From Microcoleus sp. FACHB-61 (GTDB lineage: Bacteria; Cyanobacteriota; Cyanobacteriia; Cyanobacteriales; Microcoleaceae): a stretch of DNA of 64,000 nucleotides. The notes beneath the pieces were generated by a model. It was given only the letters and a program-made list of their open reading frames with translations, was not told the origin of the DNA and searched no databases. The translations under genes and the position numbers were made by a program. The stretch's first letter is position 1; every line of letters starts with the position of its first letter. Location of the stretch: NCBI GenBank assembly GCA_014695295.1, contig JACJNY010000042.1, positions 27,224 through 91,223 on the forward strand, given 5' to 3'. This document shows, in pieces, positions 24,446 to 33,690 of the stretch.

Positions 24446-25054
24446 ATGACTCGTCTAGACAAGTCAGCCGACGAAAAACCTCCGCAAGACACCGAAAATC
24501 CTTGGATAGAAGGAATTAAGACGATCGGCTTAGCAGCATTCTTGGCCTTTGGCATCCGTACCCTGGTTGCCGAAGCTCGCTACATTCCCACCGGATCGAT
24601 GCTCCCAACCCTACAAATTAACGATCGATTAATTATAGATAAGGTGAGCTATCGATTCCAAGATCCCCAGCGAGGAGATATTATAGTCTTTATGCCTCCA
24701 GATCCAGCTAGTTTGTGCACGGGACAGCCGCCGCCAATCAAAGATGCCTATATCAAGCGAGTGATCGGACTTCCAGGAGACACTGTGGAAGTTAAAGAGG
24801 GAAAAGTTTTTATTAACAAGCAGCCGCTACAGGAAAAATATATTGAAGAAATTCCACAGTATCCCTACGGGCCTGTAGTTGTAGATCCAAATTCTTACTT
24901 GGTGCTCGGCGACAACCGAAACGCAAGCTGTGACAGCCATTATTGGGGCTTTGTACCGAGGCCAAATATTATCGGTAGAGCAATTGTGCGTTTTTGGCCA
25001 CTCAACCGCACAGGTTCGATCGATCCCACGCCCATTTATCCCGCTAAAAATTAG
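24446..25054 (+). CDS. lepB: Signal peptidase I
   Basis: The 202-residue protein has an N-terminal transmembrane helix ([26 protein letters not shown], about 23-48), then PTGSMLPTL with nucleophile Ser51. The general-base motif [10 protein letters not shown] contains Lys104. Next come [12 protein letters not shown] and the late box [20 protein letters not shown]. It removes signal peptides from proteins exported by Sec and Tat. The single gene is followed by a hairpin at 25069. Confidence 0.93.
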   Translation: MTRLDKSADEKPPQDTENPWIEGIKTIGLAAFLAFGIRTLVAEARYIPTGSMLPTLQINDRLIIDKVSYRFQDPQRGDIIVFMPPDPASLCTGQPPPIKDAYIKRVIGLPGDTVEVKEGKVFINKQPLQEKYIEEIPQYPYGPVVVDPNSYLVLGDNRNASCDSHYWGFVPRPNIIGRAIVRFWPLNRTGSIDPTPIYPAKN

Positions 25055-25068
25055 CTACAACCCGCAAC

Positions 25069-25088
25069 CCGCAGATTTTCATCTGCGG
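25069..25088 (+). terminator. Small hairpin after lepB
   Basis: Perfect 8-bp arms CCGCAGAT / ATCTGCGG around a TTTC loop, 15 bases after the lepB stop. There is no long T tract, so it is a modest terminator candidate. Confidence 0.5.
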
Positions 25089-25158
25089 TTGTCAGTTTAA
25101 AGTACCAATTACTTATTAGCCATTTTCCACGACAAAATAATCAATGGTTAAAAGAGAT

Positions 25159-26682
25159 TTAGTATGAGGTTTCGCGATCGAGCACTTTCACAACTTTGTT
25201 ATACATCTCCTCTGCTTGTTGCTGCGAGTTGCCGATACTTGTCAATCCCAATTTGCCAAACTCCGACAAACAGCCCATTAAATGAAACACGCTCCCCGTC
25301 TCAGTACCGGTGTCAAAGTGCAGTTGATTGTCAGCAATAATATCCATCAAATCGTTCGGTAATAATCCCCGATAGCGCTCTTTTTTCAAATTGTCCGAAG
25401 CAACATAATATTTCGGACGGCCCTGCTGGCTGTAAAATAATCCTGTCGAACGTTCGTACCGACCATTTGTTAACAGCTTTAGCGCCATAAAGGGATGAGT
25501 TGTGCCGCCCTTGCGCAGGTTTATCTCTATTGCTTGCATATCCCAGTTGCCGTCTGATTGTCGCACCGCCAGAAAATCTACTCCAAATCTTTCTAAAGCG
25601 CCTTTTTTAGCTAAGTTTTGCCCTACTTTCCATCCCAATTCCTGCAACGCTATTCGATAAGATTCATCGGCCGGAAATCGGCAGCCTAAGAAAATTTGAC
25701 CGTCGGGGCCTCCTAAAATCTGGTCGTGGGTTGAGAGAATTTCTACTTCGCCGCTGGGGATAATTCTCCCTTGAACGCTGGGCGAGAACTTCTCTTCTCC
25801 TTCGATAAATGCTTCGGCAATTGCCCCTAATTCGGGAATGCGGCTGCTAAAATTTTCCCAGGTTTCGCCCGTTGCTTGAAAGCGCAAATTATGGAAGCTA
25901 TCGCCAATTGCCTTCGCTCTTTGTGTAGGCGCTTTACCTGCGAGGGACTTCAGATCTAAAAGTGCATTTCCTTCCCCCGAAAAACCTTCATTTAACTTAA
26001 TTACGATCCGCTGCAAATGCGGCTGCCGTTCCCACAACGCGGCCGCAGCTTCCGCTAAATCTTCCGCATTCCAAACCAACTCGGAACCGTCAGGATAAGG
26101 CACGCCACATTCTTTAAAAATTTGCCTGCTGCCACTTTTTGTTCCCCAGTATAAAAGATCGGGATCGCTGGCCCACAAAGGAATCCCCAATTTAACAGAT
26201 AACTCGCGTTCTAAGGGCGTCGAGTTATAACAAACCATATAAGATTTTGTCGGTCGCGCTGCTTGACGAATGCGCTCCATCAAGCGGGGACGCTCTAAAA
26301 TTTTCTGGGTGAGGGATTTGGCAGAAGCATCGTAAGCACTGAACAGCAAAAGCCGATCGCGCGCGTGAGAAAATGGTATTCCCGGCAGCAATTGCAGGTA
26401 ATAATCCACAATCATCGGGTGCAAGGGTTCCGAGGTAATGTAAATTAAGCGCGTGCGGGGATTTCGCAGGCGAATCAATGAAAATAAATGCCGCTCTTCG
26501 TAATGGTAAGCACCCTCAACTTTCTGCATTTCTTGCTGATCTAAGCTGAGAGAAGGAATGATAATAATGTCACAATCTCCGCCGTCGAATTCTTCGACTG
26601 CTCGCCAACGTTCGCGTAATTCTGTCTGAAGATTGCGAAATTGCTGTGCGGATTCAGAAGATGGATTATTTAACTCTTGCAT
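25159..26682 (-). CDS. ATP-grasp ligase, PGM1-related peptide ligase
   Basis: The 507-residue protein resembles PGM1-related peptide ligases, ATP-grasp enzymes first noted in pheganomycin synthesis. Residues about 1-170 form an N-terminal domain (NPRTRLIYITSEPLHPMIVDYYLQLLPG; YDASAKSLTQKIL). An ATP-grasp-like fold follows with IVIKLNEGFSGEGNALLDL, AEAFIEGEEKFSPSVQGRIIPSGEVEILSTHDQILGG, the metal-binding MQAIEINLRKGGTTHPFMALKLL and a C-terminal domain with SVFHLMGCLSEFGKLGLTSIG. The substrate amine and acid cannot be read off. No other biosynthetic genes are nearby, which argues against a normal natural-product cluster. The upstream region holds a duplicated 53-bp block. Confidence 0.82.
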   Translation of the reverse strand: MQELNNPSSESAQQFRNLQTELRERWRAVEEFDGGDCDIIIIPSLSLDQQEMQKVEGAYHYEERHLFSLIRLRNPRTRLIYITSEPLHPMIVDYYLQLLPGIPFSHARDRLLLFSAYDASAKSLTQKILERPRLMERIRQAARPTKSYMVCYNSTPLERELSVKLGIPLWASDPDLLYWGTKSGSRQIFKECGVPYPDGSELVWNAEDLAEAAAALWERQPHLQRIVIKLNEGFSGEGNALLDLKSLAGKAPTQRAKAIGDSFHNLRFQATGETWENFSSRIPELGAIAEAFIEGEEKFSPSVQGRIIPSGEVEILSTHDQILGGPDGQIFLGCRFPADESYRIALQELGWKVGQNLAKKGALERFGVDFLAVRQSDGNWDMQAIEINLRKGGTTHPFMALKLLTNGRYERSTGLFYSQQGRPKYYVASDNLKKERYRGLLPNDLMDIIADNQLHFDTGTETGSVFHLMGCLSEFGKLGLTSIGNSQQQAEEMYNKVVKVLDRETSY

Positions 26683-26728
26683 TGCGTTTTATCCTAAGTA
26701 TTCAAATAATTATTGCTGATAATGTCAA

Positions 26729-26872
26729 GTGCGTCACCCCAAATACCTGAGACAACTCACACAGTTTTTTTCTGACGCACCTTACCAAAAATATTGACAA
26801 AAATGCCCAAATAGTGATTTAACGTGCGTCAGTCCAAATATTTGAGGCAACTCAAACAGTTTTTTCTGATCC
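26729..26872. repeat. Two diverged direct repeats in the leader region
   Basis: GTGCGTCACCCCAAATACC (26729) and GTGCGTCAGTCCAAATATTT (26824) start two copies of about 50 bp, about 95 bp apart, with a shared ending of CAGTTTTTT-CTGA. They fill the stretch upstream of the minus-strand ligase gene. Confidence 0.7.
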
Positions 26873-26968
26873 CGCCCAAAAACCGATACCATGCCACGTA
26901 CTCCTATCGTGAATATCCAAAAATTTTAGACCAAAGTTTAATCTCCCAGATTCATCTGTGGAATAAAT

Positions 26969-26996
26969 CTAAAATCTAAAATCTAAAATCTAAAAT
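26969..26996. repeat. Heptanucleotide tandem repeat (CTAAAAT)x4
   Basis: Four exact copies of CTAAAAT, which is a rotation of the complement of ATTTTAG. They lie between the ligase gene and the GT39 gene. Confidence 0.9.
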
Positions 26997-27045
26997 CCAC
27001 TGACGCACCCTACCCGGGACGATCGTCCATTTCTGTCAAGCTGCT

Positions 27046-28662
27046 CTAAGAAGCTCGCCGCACTCGAAAAAGTCTGGCATACTCCAATATCGGCTCTAGG
27101 CGGCGTTGATTTTGCTTGAGTGCCGATCGCAATTTTTCCGAAGGGCGGAACACCAGGGGAGCCGAATATTTGTTCAGCATCTCCATATCTGGCGACTGGC
27201 TCAGCAGCATCAGCCTCACGTCTTTGTCGAGCAAATAACTCAGAGAAAGCAAGTCCCCCATGTTCGTAAAATCGTTGCCGCGATCGCTAATTACAATTGT
27301 ATCTTTAATCGATCGGTTAGCTATCGCCTCTTTGTTAATAATTTTCGCAACTTCAGCATTAAAATAGCTCAAGTCTTTGCTCCACCAAGTATCAGAAAAA
27401 GCGCTGACCGTACAGGATGCTACACTTGCTGTAAATACCAAGGCTAAAATGACTTGCCAAAATCGCTGCTGATTTTTCACGTTACTTGCGAGCAAGTAAG
27501 CAACTGCTAGCTGCACTCCCGGGAAGCAGGAAATCAGATAGCGGCTGACGGCGGAACGTTTGCCGCCTAAGATTATATCCGGTAACGCCAGGATCAAAAA
27601 AGGTACAAAAATTGATGTTAAAATAAACAGCCAAGTTGAACTGCTAGTCCAGCGGCAGATTTGGTAAATGGCTGCCGCAATTAACAGCAAAAATGGCAAT
27701 CTCAGCAGATAAGTCCAGATATTATCAAAGCCTAAGTCGAAGTCAAAAAATAATGCTGTAAAGCTGAGCGTCCACAATTTGACAAGATACAGCCAACCAG
27801 GAGATACTCGCGTCCAATCAGTCGTAGCTGATGCTCGTTCCAGGTTGGTTGCCAGCACGTAAATCCACGGAAGATAAAATATTAAAGCTGCTGTTACTGC
27901 TAAGAAAAATTGGGAATTAGTTACATGACCTGGCAATTTGGTTTTTTTGACAAAGAACCAGTAAGCAATTATAAAAACTCCGTGTCCGATGAGTGTTAAA
28001 CTGAAGAAAGGATGAGTGTAGAAACCAAGGGCGATCGCCAGCGAGTAAAATACCCAATTTTGCCAATCCCGCAACCGCACTGCTCTCAGCAGCAGCCAAC
28101 TGCTGCCAATAACTGTGGCTGTTAGGAAACTGTACTGCCTTGCTGTCTGAGCAAACAATATGTCAAAGGGTGATAAAGCCAAAAGTGCTGTTGCTAATAA
28201 CGCCGCCAAATTCGAGGCGAAAAGTTCCTGAGCTAAAGCGTACATCAAAGGCAGCGACAGCAAACTCAATAGTGCTGGCAAAGTGCGGGATGCTGTTAGA
28301 GAACTGCCAAATTCCTGCATCCACCAACGAGCCAGAAGAAAGTATAAAGGCGGATGCTGCGGGTCTTCCAGTGCTAAAGAACGAATTGTGTCTGCTTCTG
28401 TAGTTCCCGGTTTAATCCGCTGATATTGCTGCAATTCTGGTGCGGGAACAATCCGGTTTTGGAATAGTTCGTCGTCGATTTCTTGGCGGGTGAAACCAGC
28501 GGCGCGGATTGATGTGTAAGCTTCGTCGTGCCAGTAAAGTTTGCGATCGATCTCAAAAAAGCGGAATCCGATACCTAATAAGATGCCGATCGCCAATAAG
28601 CTCATCAGCCAGCGGGAATTTTTGGTATTAACAGATGTGTCTTGATGTGTTGTAGATCCCAT
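27046..28662 (-). CDS. GT39-type membrane glycosyltransferase
   Basis: The 538-residue polytopic membrane protein has about ten hydrophobic helices. After the first helix (SLLAIGILLGIGFRFFEID) comes the family-specific loop KLYWHDEAYTSIRAAG, where WHDEAY carries the conserved acidic pair of dolichyl/polyprenyl-phosphate sugar transferases (GT39, ArnT/PMT-like). The motif DPQHPPLYFLLARWWMQEFGSS follows. It is expected to move a sugar from a polyprenyl-phosphate donor to a periplasmic acceptor. The acceptor is unknown, and the C-terminal soluble part includes DTIVISDRGNDF. It is transcribed away from recA. Confidence 0.88.
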   Translation of the reverse strand: MGSTTHQDTSVNTKNSRWLMSLLAIGILLGIGFRFFEIDRKLYWHDEAYTSIRAAGFTRQEIDDELFQNRIVPAPELQQYQRIKPGTTEADTIRSLALEDPQHPPLYFLLARWWMQEFGSSLTASRTLPALLSLLSLPLMYALAQELFASNLAALLATALLALSPFDILFAQTARQYSFLTATVIGSSWLLLRAVRLRDWQNWVFYSLAIALGFYTHPFFSLTLIGHGVFIIAYWFFVKKTKLPGHVTNSQFFLAVTAALIFYLPWIYVLATNLERASATTDWTRVSPGWLYLVKLWTLSFTALFFDFDLGFDNIWTYLLRLPFLLLIAAAIYQICRWTSSSTWLFILTSIFVPFLILALPDIILGGKRSAVSRYLISCFPGVQLAVAYLLASNVKNQQRFWQVILALVFTASVASCTVSAFSDTWWSKDLSYFNAEVAKIINKEAIANRSIKDTIVISDRGNDFTNMGDLLSLSYLLDKDVRLMLLSQSPDMEMLNKYSAPLVFRPSEKLRSALKQNQRRLEPILEYARLFRVRRAS

Positions 28663-28680
28663 GCTTGTCCTAATTGTGGC

Positions 28681-28710
28681 GATTCCCTCCGGGATAGCTA
28701 CGCTTCACGG
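28681..28710. repeat. Dispersed repeat with GATTCCCTCCGGGATAGCTA start
   Basis: A GC-rich short element, GATTCCCTCCGGGATAGCTA followed by CGCTTCACGG, contains CCCTCCGGGA as an imperfect hairpin. It has the look of the small interspersed repeats found at many cyanobacterial gene boundaries, but is different from the CTGCGAGGGCTTCGC family listed elsewhere. Confidence 0.5.
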
Positions 28711-28980
28711 AATTTGGAACTGTAGACCATCTTAAACCGCACTCCGAGAGCGATCGATACCCCGTACATACCCCAACAGACGATCATTCTACCCTCTGCC
28801 GGATGCCGAATACCTCTACATCAGTGCCTTGTGAAAGCTGGCGAGTGGCTGAACCACCCCCAAAATCAAGAATCTTCAACCAGATCCTCCTAGAACCTCC
28901 AGAGCCCAAAAATAACTGCTAACATACGTGTTGTACAGTTAATCAACAAGCTCCGCAAGGGGTCTACCCGCATACCGCAA

Positions 28981-30105
28981 ATGGCAAAAAAAGAAGCGTC
29001 TATAAAAACTTCCACTGAAAACTCAGAAAAGCAAAAAGCTCTAACTTCCGTACTGTCCCAAATCGAGCGCAGCTTTGGCAAAGGGGCGATCGTCCGATTG
29101 GGAGACTCCACTCGCATGAGGGTAGAAACCATTCCCACCGGAGCTCTGACACTGGACATTGCTTTGGGCGGCGGTTTGCCAAAAGGCCGAGTCATTGAAA
29201 TTTACGGCCCGGAAAGTTCTGGTAAAACCACTCTAGCCCTCCACGCGATCGCCGAAGTCCAAAAATCCGGCGGTATCGCAGCCTTCGTCGATGCCGAACA
29301 CGCCCTCGATCCCACCTACGCCTCAGCTTTAGGCGTCGATATTGAAAATCTATTAGTTTCCCAGCCGGATACCGGTGAAATGGGTCTAGAAATTGTCGAT
29401 CAACTCGTGCGTTCCGTCGCCGTCGATATCGTAGTAATTGACTCCGTAGCCGCCCTCGTCCCCCGCGCCGAAATCGAAGGCGACATGGGCGATTCCCACA
29501 TGGGTTTGCAAGCGCGCTTGATGAGCCAAGCTTTGCGGAAAATCACCGGCAATATCGGCAAATCCGGCTGTACCGTCATCTTCCTCAACCAATTGCGGCA
29601 GAAAATCGGCGTAACTTACGGCAACCCCGAAACAACAACCGGCGGTAACGCACTCAAATTCTACGCCAGCGTGCGGCTCGACATTCGCCGCATTCAAAGC
29701 TTGAAAAAAGGTACAGAAGAATACGGCAACCGCACGAAAGTTAAAGTTGCTAAAAATAAAGTTGCTCCGCCTTTCCGCATTGCCGAATTTGACATTGTAT
29801 TTGGCAAAGGCATTTCTACTTTAGGCTGTTTGACTGACTTGGCCGACGAAATGGGAGTAATTACTAAGAAAGGTTCTTGGTACAGCTACAACGGCGACAA
29901 CATTGCTCAAGGACGCGATAACGTAATTCGGCACATGGAGGAAAATACCGAATTTAAAAATGAGATCGAGAAGTTAGTGCGGGAGAAACTTGATACGGGA
30001 GCTGTGGTTTCTGCTAATTCTGTCACTCCTGTCGATCTTGATGTTGATGATGAGGATGAGGATGTTGATGACGTTCAGGATGTAGAAGAGTTGGAAGAAG
30101 TATAA
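28981..30105 (+). CDS. recA: RecA recombinase
   Basis: The 374-residue protein is RecA throughout: Walker [30 protein letters not shown] [42 protein letters not shown], loop L2 [26 protein letters not shown], and a highly acidic C-terminus ([21 protein letters not shown], trimmed). It promotes homologous pairing and SOS signalling. No convincing LexA box was found in the upstream 318 bp. A perfect hairpin terminator follows at 30151. Confidence 0.97.
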   Translation: MAKKEASIKTSTENSEKQKALTSVLSQIERSFGKGAIVRLGDSTRMRVETIPTGALTLDIALGGGLPKGRVIEIYGPESSGKTTLALHAIAEVQKSGGIAAFVDAEHALDPTYASALGVDIENLLVSQPDTGEMGLEIVDQLVRSVAVDIVVIDSVAALVPRAEIEGDMGDSHMGLQARLMSQALRKITGNIGKSGCTVIFLNQLRQKIGVTYGNPETTTGGNALKFYASVRLDIRRIQSLKKGTEEYGNRTKVKVAKNKVAPPFRIAEFDIVFGKGISTLGCLTDLADEMGVITKKGSWYSYNGDNIAQGRDNVIRHMEENTEFKNEIEKLVREKLDTGAVVSANSVTPVDLDVDDEDEDVDDVQDVEELEEV

Positions 30106-30149
30106 CTTTTCTAGTGATTTATCATTAGTCATTTGTCATTAGTGATTAG

Positions 30150-30194
30150 CAAAAGTAGGTTGGGTTTAGTATACACAAACCCAACCTACTTTTG
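30150..30194 (+). terminator. Strong hairpin terminator after recA
   Basis: Perfect 17-bp arms AAAAGTAGGTTGGGTTT (30151-30167) and AAACCCAACCTACTTTT (30177-30193) enclose a 9-base loop. An extra C-G pair at 30150 and 30194 extends the stem to 18 bp. Confidence 0.75.
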
Positions 30195-30227
30195 TGCTTT
30201 TCTTCTCAAGGAGCCGCAGGTTATACC

Positions 30228-30255
30228 ATTTTAGATTTTAGATTTTAGATTTTAG
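30228..30255. repeat. Heptanucleotide tandem repeat (ATTTTAG)x4
   Basis: Four exact ATTTTAG copies. A separate 7-bp series, CCTTCTT repeated from 30316 to about 30336, follows 60 bases later. Confidence 0.9.
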
Positions 30256-30417
30256 ATTTGGGAATTACTTACTGGGAGCATCTCATATTTGTAAAAACAC
30301 TTCTTCTGGCTCCTTCCTTCTTCCTTCTTCCTTCTTCCTCTTTCCTCCTAGCTCCTGGCTCCCAACTCCAATTTCTCGCTTGGCTGCAAAAGTGAGATGC
30401 TCCCTATTTACGAACAC

Positions 30418-31137
30418 TTATTCAGGCATAGAAACTGGCTGAACGTATTGAGAATTAGCGCGCACATAACAGCCTTGTCTTGTCAGCAACCAGGGTTGAC
30501 CGTTCGCCATCGTAATAGCATTTGCTCCCCTGAGTTCAGCAGCAACTGTATCTCTATCCGCGCGGTAAACTTGTTGAATGGCTCCGTTTGCGGTCTTGCG
30601 GCAGTTGAGTTGTCCATCTCGCGAGGTGACTCGCCAAGCAGGCCAAGTTACAAAACCATTTGTTTGACTCGACCAAGTATTAGCATTGCTAGAAGTATAG
30701 TCGCCACTTGCATTAGGACGCGGTAAAGCTTCGACTAAATTTACTTTAAATGTCTGGCCAATAGAAGGACAATTTTCTCCTGCTTTCACCTTCCAAGTAA
30801 CTTCGGCTCCCAATTGGCTGCTTCTTCCAACTTGACGCCTGACAATGGCAATATCTCCAGAACAAACAATTTTTCTGCCAGGGCCGATCGCACTGTCTTT
30901 GAAAGTCCCATTGTAATAGTAAGAGCCTGCTGCTCCTTCGGAACGGGTAATTTGAATATTGCCAAAAAATTCCCTATTGCCTACTTTGGTCAAGTAAAAA
31001 CCGCTGCGATTGTTTCCTTTTTCTAACAGGTTTAAAGTAGTTTTACCGTTGGGATTAACATAAGTGGTAGCGCTAGCAGCACCACACCAAACTAATGACA
31101 AAACTCCTGCATAAAACCAAAGGTTAAGTCGTTTCAT
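30418..31137 (-). CDS. Secreted protein of unknown function
   Basis: ATG 31137 is chosen so that the protein starts with a normal signal peptide (MKRLNLWFYAGVLSLVWCGAASA); an ATG 6 bases upstream (31143) is also possible. The mature part, about 217 residues, is beta-rich. It has a central Ser/Gly-rich section (GSYYYNGTFKDSAIGPGRKIVCSGDIAIVRRQ), three to four cysteines and a C-terminal SH3-like segment (VYRADRDTVAAELRGANAITMANGQPWLLTRQGCYVRANSQYVQPV). The second half resembles small secreted bacterial SH3b proteins but no family is certain. A perfect 25-bp palindrome lies 62 bases upstream. Confidence 0.7.
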   Translation of the reverse strand: MKRLNLWFYAGVLSLVWCGAASATTYVNPNGKTTLNLLEKGNNRSGFYLTKVGNREFFGNIQITRSEGAAGSYYYNGTFKDSAIGPGRKIVCSGDIAIVRRQVGRSSQLGAEVTWKVKAGENCPSIGQTFKVNLVEALPRPNASGDYTSSNANTWSSQTNGFVTWPAWRVTSRDGQLNCRKTANGAIQQVYRADRDTVAAELRGANAITMANGQPWLLTRQGCYVRANSQYVQPVSMPE

Positions 31138-31198
31138 GGCCATACTTTTTATGAATTTATACTTTATTATAGCTAGCACCCGAATACTTCACCAGCCC

Positions 31199-31223
31199 CT
31201 CAAATGAGTGTCACTCATTTGAG
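31199..31223. promoter_or_regulatory. Perfect 25-bp palindrome upstream of the secreted protein gene
   Basis: Arms CTCAAATGAGTG (31199-31210) and CACTCATTTGAG (31212-31223) are exact reverse complements around one central T. The palindrome sits 62 bases before the start codon on the minus strand, so it could be a protein-binding operator or form a strong mRNA hairpin in the leader. Confidence 0.5.
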
Positions 31224-31700
31224 CGACAGCGCACTCGTTTGACCCTGCGCGCGGAGCATCCCCGGTATCAGCTATGCAAAACTTCACCCTACTTCAGGTT
31301 TCTTCAGCTCTCTTCACTTGTATGCACCTGCATCACTGGCCTTGCAAGCTTCAACTTCTGACTCATTGCAGGTTCCAATAATCAGCAGCAGAATAAATTT
31401 ATATACGTACGTAAGGGAGTTCCAGTCACCTCTAAATACTGTGGATTTTACGGCTACTTCCCGGGGGGTCCAGTGGGGGCAACTAACACTAGCCCGATTT
31501 TGACAAATGGCAGATTTCACCTCTGAGGCAGTTTGTAAAGAAATGTAAAAGCTCCTGAAAGCCAATTGCTGTGACAGAAAGTACGGTTTCTAAGCTGAGT
31601 CGGTAAAAAAAAGTCGTCTTGATTCAGCACAAAAATGAACTTGAAAAACACAAATTTAATTTGCCATAGAGTTCAATCATTTTTCGAGGGAGAATAAATC

Positions 31701-32174
31701 ATGGCTGACGGTCAATTAGAAGTTATATTAAAGATGGCTCAAACAATTAATCCTCAAATTGAGAGCGATCGACATTTTGAAATAGACTTGGAGAAATTGC
31801 GCCAACTGCCAGCAGGAACATTAGGGTGCGAAGTGGCGCGGTTTTTAGACGAACAAGGCTTTGAGCCGATCGCATCGGGAGACTGGATTCAGCGAAACCA
31901 CGACGTTTGGCACGTCCTGACAGGTCTTTCAGCTTCAACAGAAGATGAATTTGTACTTCAAGCGTTTACTCGCGCTCAAGTCTTTCGCCCTTCCTGTGCG
32001 ATTTTAGTGTTAGTGGGACTGATCGGCGGCAAATGCACGATCGGACAAATTATCAAAGGCTTAAAACATGGAAAATTAGCCGCTCGGCTAATTGACTGGG
32101 ACGTTGCATCTGATTGGGAAACTCCTTTATCTGAAGTTCGAGAGAAACTCGGAATTCTACCCTTAATTGATTAG
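31701..32174 (+). CDS. Coq4 family protein
   Basis: The 157-residue protein has the Coq4 metal motif HDxxH followed by Glu 10-12 residues later: His67-Asp68-Val-Trp-His71, then Glu81 or Glu83 (NHDVWHVLTGLSASTEDEF). The family scaffolds or catalyses steps of ubiquinone synthesis in proteobacteria and eukaryotes. Cyanobacteria make plastoquinone rather than ubiquinone, so the role here is uncertain; a lipid- or quinone-related function is only inferred. A GGAG ribosome site and a long gap of about 560 bases precede it. The lone LuxR-type HTH gene starts 29 bases after its stop, so the two may form an operon. Confidence 0.83.
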   Translation: MADGQLEVILKMAQTINPQIESDRHFEIDLEKLRQLPAGTLGCEVARFLDEQGFEPIASGDWIQRNHDVWHVLTGLSASTEDEFVLQAFTRAQVFRPSCAILVLVGLIGGKCTIGQIIKGLKHGKLAARLIDWDVASDWETPLSEVREKLGILPLID

Positions 32175-32203
32175 ATTTTAAGTCGTTACCTCATTGCAAA
32201 AGT

Positions 32204-32428
32204 ATGCAAAGCATAAGTTACAAACCGGAAATTAGCCTGAGTCCACGGGAAAGAGCGATCGCGCAATTAGTAGCCCAAGGCCTGCCAAACAAATGTATTG
32301 CCAAAAATTTAAATATCAGCCACTGGACGGTTGCTACTTACGTGAGGCGGATTTTTATCAAACTCGGTGTTTGTTCCAGAACTGCGATGATTGCACTGCT
32401 GATCCAAGAAAATTTGCTCTGGGACTGA
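32204..32428 (+). CDS. Stand-alone LuxR-type helix-turn-helix protein
   Basis: The 74-residue protein consists almost only of the LuxR/NarL DNA-binding domain: LSPRERAIAQLVAQGLPNKCIAKNLNISHWTVATYVRRIFIKLGVCSRTAMIAL. There is no receiver or ligand domain, as in GerE-like single-domain regulators. It starts 29 bases after the Coq4-like gene, so it may regulate the operon itself or another target. A long terminator-like hairpin follows at 32518. Confidence 0.88.
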   Translation: MQSISYKPEISLSPRERAIAQLVAQGLPNKCIAKNLNISHWTVATYVRRIFIKLGVCSRTAMIALLIQENLLWD

Positions 32429-32517
32429 TAAATAAGTAGGCTGCGTCAGCTAGCTTTAATTCTCTGGTAATCCAGAAACTCTAGGCACAACGCACCCTAC
32501 AAAAACCTATCCCGAGA

Positions 32518-32560
32518 CAAATTAAAACCCGGTTTACCTGTAAAACCGGGTTTTAATTTG
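32518..32560. terminator. Perfect long hairpin between two convergent genes
   Basis: Arms CAAATTAAAACCCGGTTT (32518-32535) and AAACCGGGTTTTAATTTG (32543-32560) are exact 18-bp reverse complements with a 7-base loop, followed by AATGTTT. It can work as a bidirectional terminator between the LuxR-type gene and the alpha/beta hydrolase gene. The core ACCCGGTTT also resembles the dispersed palindrome family at 24199. Confidence 0.7.
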
Positions 32561-32576
32561 CAATGTTTAAAATTTT

Positions 32577-33473
32577 CTATGCCAAAGCCAAAGAACCAGA
32601 AGAATTTCTCAGGAAGCTCAGCAATTCTCGATTCACCGTTTGTGGCGCTTCCTGCTGAATCCAGTGACCGCAGTTAGGGACTAATTTCAGCTTAAACGGA
32701 GCCGTAATTAATCTGTCTAAACCTTCTACAAGTTTGTGGCTCAAAAACGCATCTTCTTCTCCCCAAAGCACCAAAGTAGGCACTGTCACAGGTTCTAATT
32801 TCTGTCCCCAATTCCAAAGCCACTGCGGGTTAAACATCTGCTGGTAATAATTCATCGCCGCAGCTAACACTCCCGGCTTTTCTAAAGCTGTCTGATAAAT
32901 TTTAGTTTCCTCAGCGCTAAAAGCTCCTTTACGAACAGCTTGTCCTTGAAAAACATTTTTCACAAAATCTTTCAAGTTTTGCCGGATCAACCATTCGGGA
33001 ATGCCGGGAACCTGAAAAGCCAAAACGTACCAACTGCGACGGATTTGATCTAAATTGCTCGCCATTTCCTGCACGAATCGCTGCGGGTGCGGAGCGTTTA
33101 AAATTGCCAAACGATTGAGCTGTTCGGGGAATTTTTGAGCTATGTGCCACGCGATCGCACCTCCGCAATCGTGACCGACAATGTGAGCTTTTGTATAGCC
33201 CAAGCTCGCAATCAAACCGCGAATATCGGCGCTCAGCGTATCTAAATCATAGCCGCTTGTGGGCTTGTCGGAATCGTTGTAGCCCCGCAAATCCGGCACC
33301 ACAACCTTGAAATGACGCGCTAAAGCAGGGATTTGATGACGCCAAGAGTACCAAAACTCTGGAAACCCGTGCAGGAGCAGAACCAGCTCGCCTTCTCCTT
33401 GAGAAACGCAGTGCAGGCGGATGTTGTTGGTTTCGACAAAAATGTGTTGCTGTTCGGAATCTAAAGAATTCAT
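32577..33473 (-). CDS. Alpha/beta hydrolase (epoxide hydrolase-like)
   Basis: The 298-residue protein has the alpha/beta-hydrolase fold: LLLHGFPEFWYSWRHQIPAL (oxyanion HGFP), the nucleophile elbow IVGHDCGGAIAWHIA (Asp), and a late GHWIQQEAPQTVNREL (His). The Asp nucleophile with HGFPEFW and a Tyr-rich cap (YYQQMFNPQWLW) places it with soluble epoxide hydrolases and haloalkane-dehalogenase-like enzymes. The true substrate cannot be determined. The gene is single, convergent with the LuxR-type gene. Confidence 0.88.
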   Translation of the reverse strand: MNSLDSEQQHIFVETNNIRLHCVSQGEGELVLLLHGFPEFWYSWRHQIPALARHFKVVVPDLRGYNDSDKPTSGYDLDTLSADIRGLIASLGYTKAHIVGHDCGGAIAWHIAQKFPEQLNRLAILNAPHPQRFVQEMASNLDQIRRSWYVLAFQVPGIPEWLIRQNLKDFVKNVFQGQAVRKGAFSAEETKIYQTALEKPGVLAAAMNYYQQMFNPQWLWNWGQKLEPVTVPTLVLWGEEDAFLSHKLVEGLDRLITAPFKLKLVPNCGHWIQQEAPQTVNRELLSFLRNSSGSLALA

Positions 33474-33690
33474 AGTTGGAAAGTTAGACTTATTTTCGGG
33501 AAGTAAACAACCCGCCGACTGGTAGCAGGCTGAAACGGCCCAGTGGTTTTAATTTTTCTACTTTTATTGTAGCTGCTTTTCGATCCCCGTCGGTGCAATC
33601 TAATTAAACTTAAAACTTGTAGGGTTTTGGGGTGTCCTGTGTTTTAGGTGTAACTACTGAGTTCAAGTTTATCACCTTAAATGTATTGTT

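Noticed and set aside
28910..28980. LexA box upstream of recA (around AACATACGTGTTGTAC)
   Set aside because: Only the outer four bases of the arms pair; it does not match the cyanobacterial RGTACNNNDGTWCB pattern well.
31314..31565. Two opposed ORFs of 60-80 residues in the gap before the Coq4-like gene
   Set aside because: No ribosome site, no recognisable motif, and both strands are open over the same bases; left as non-coding.
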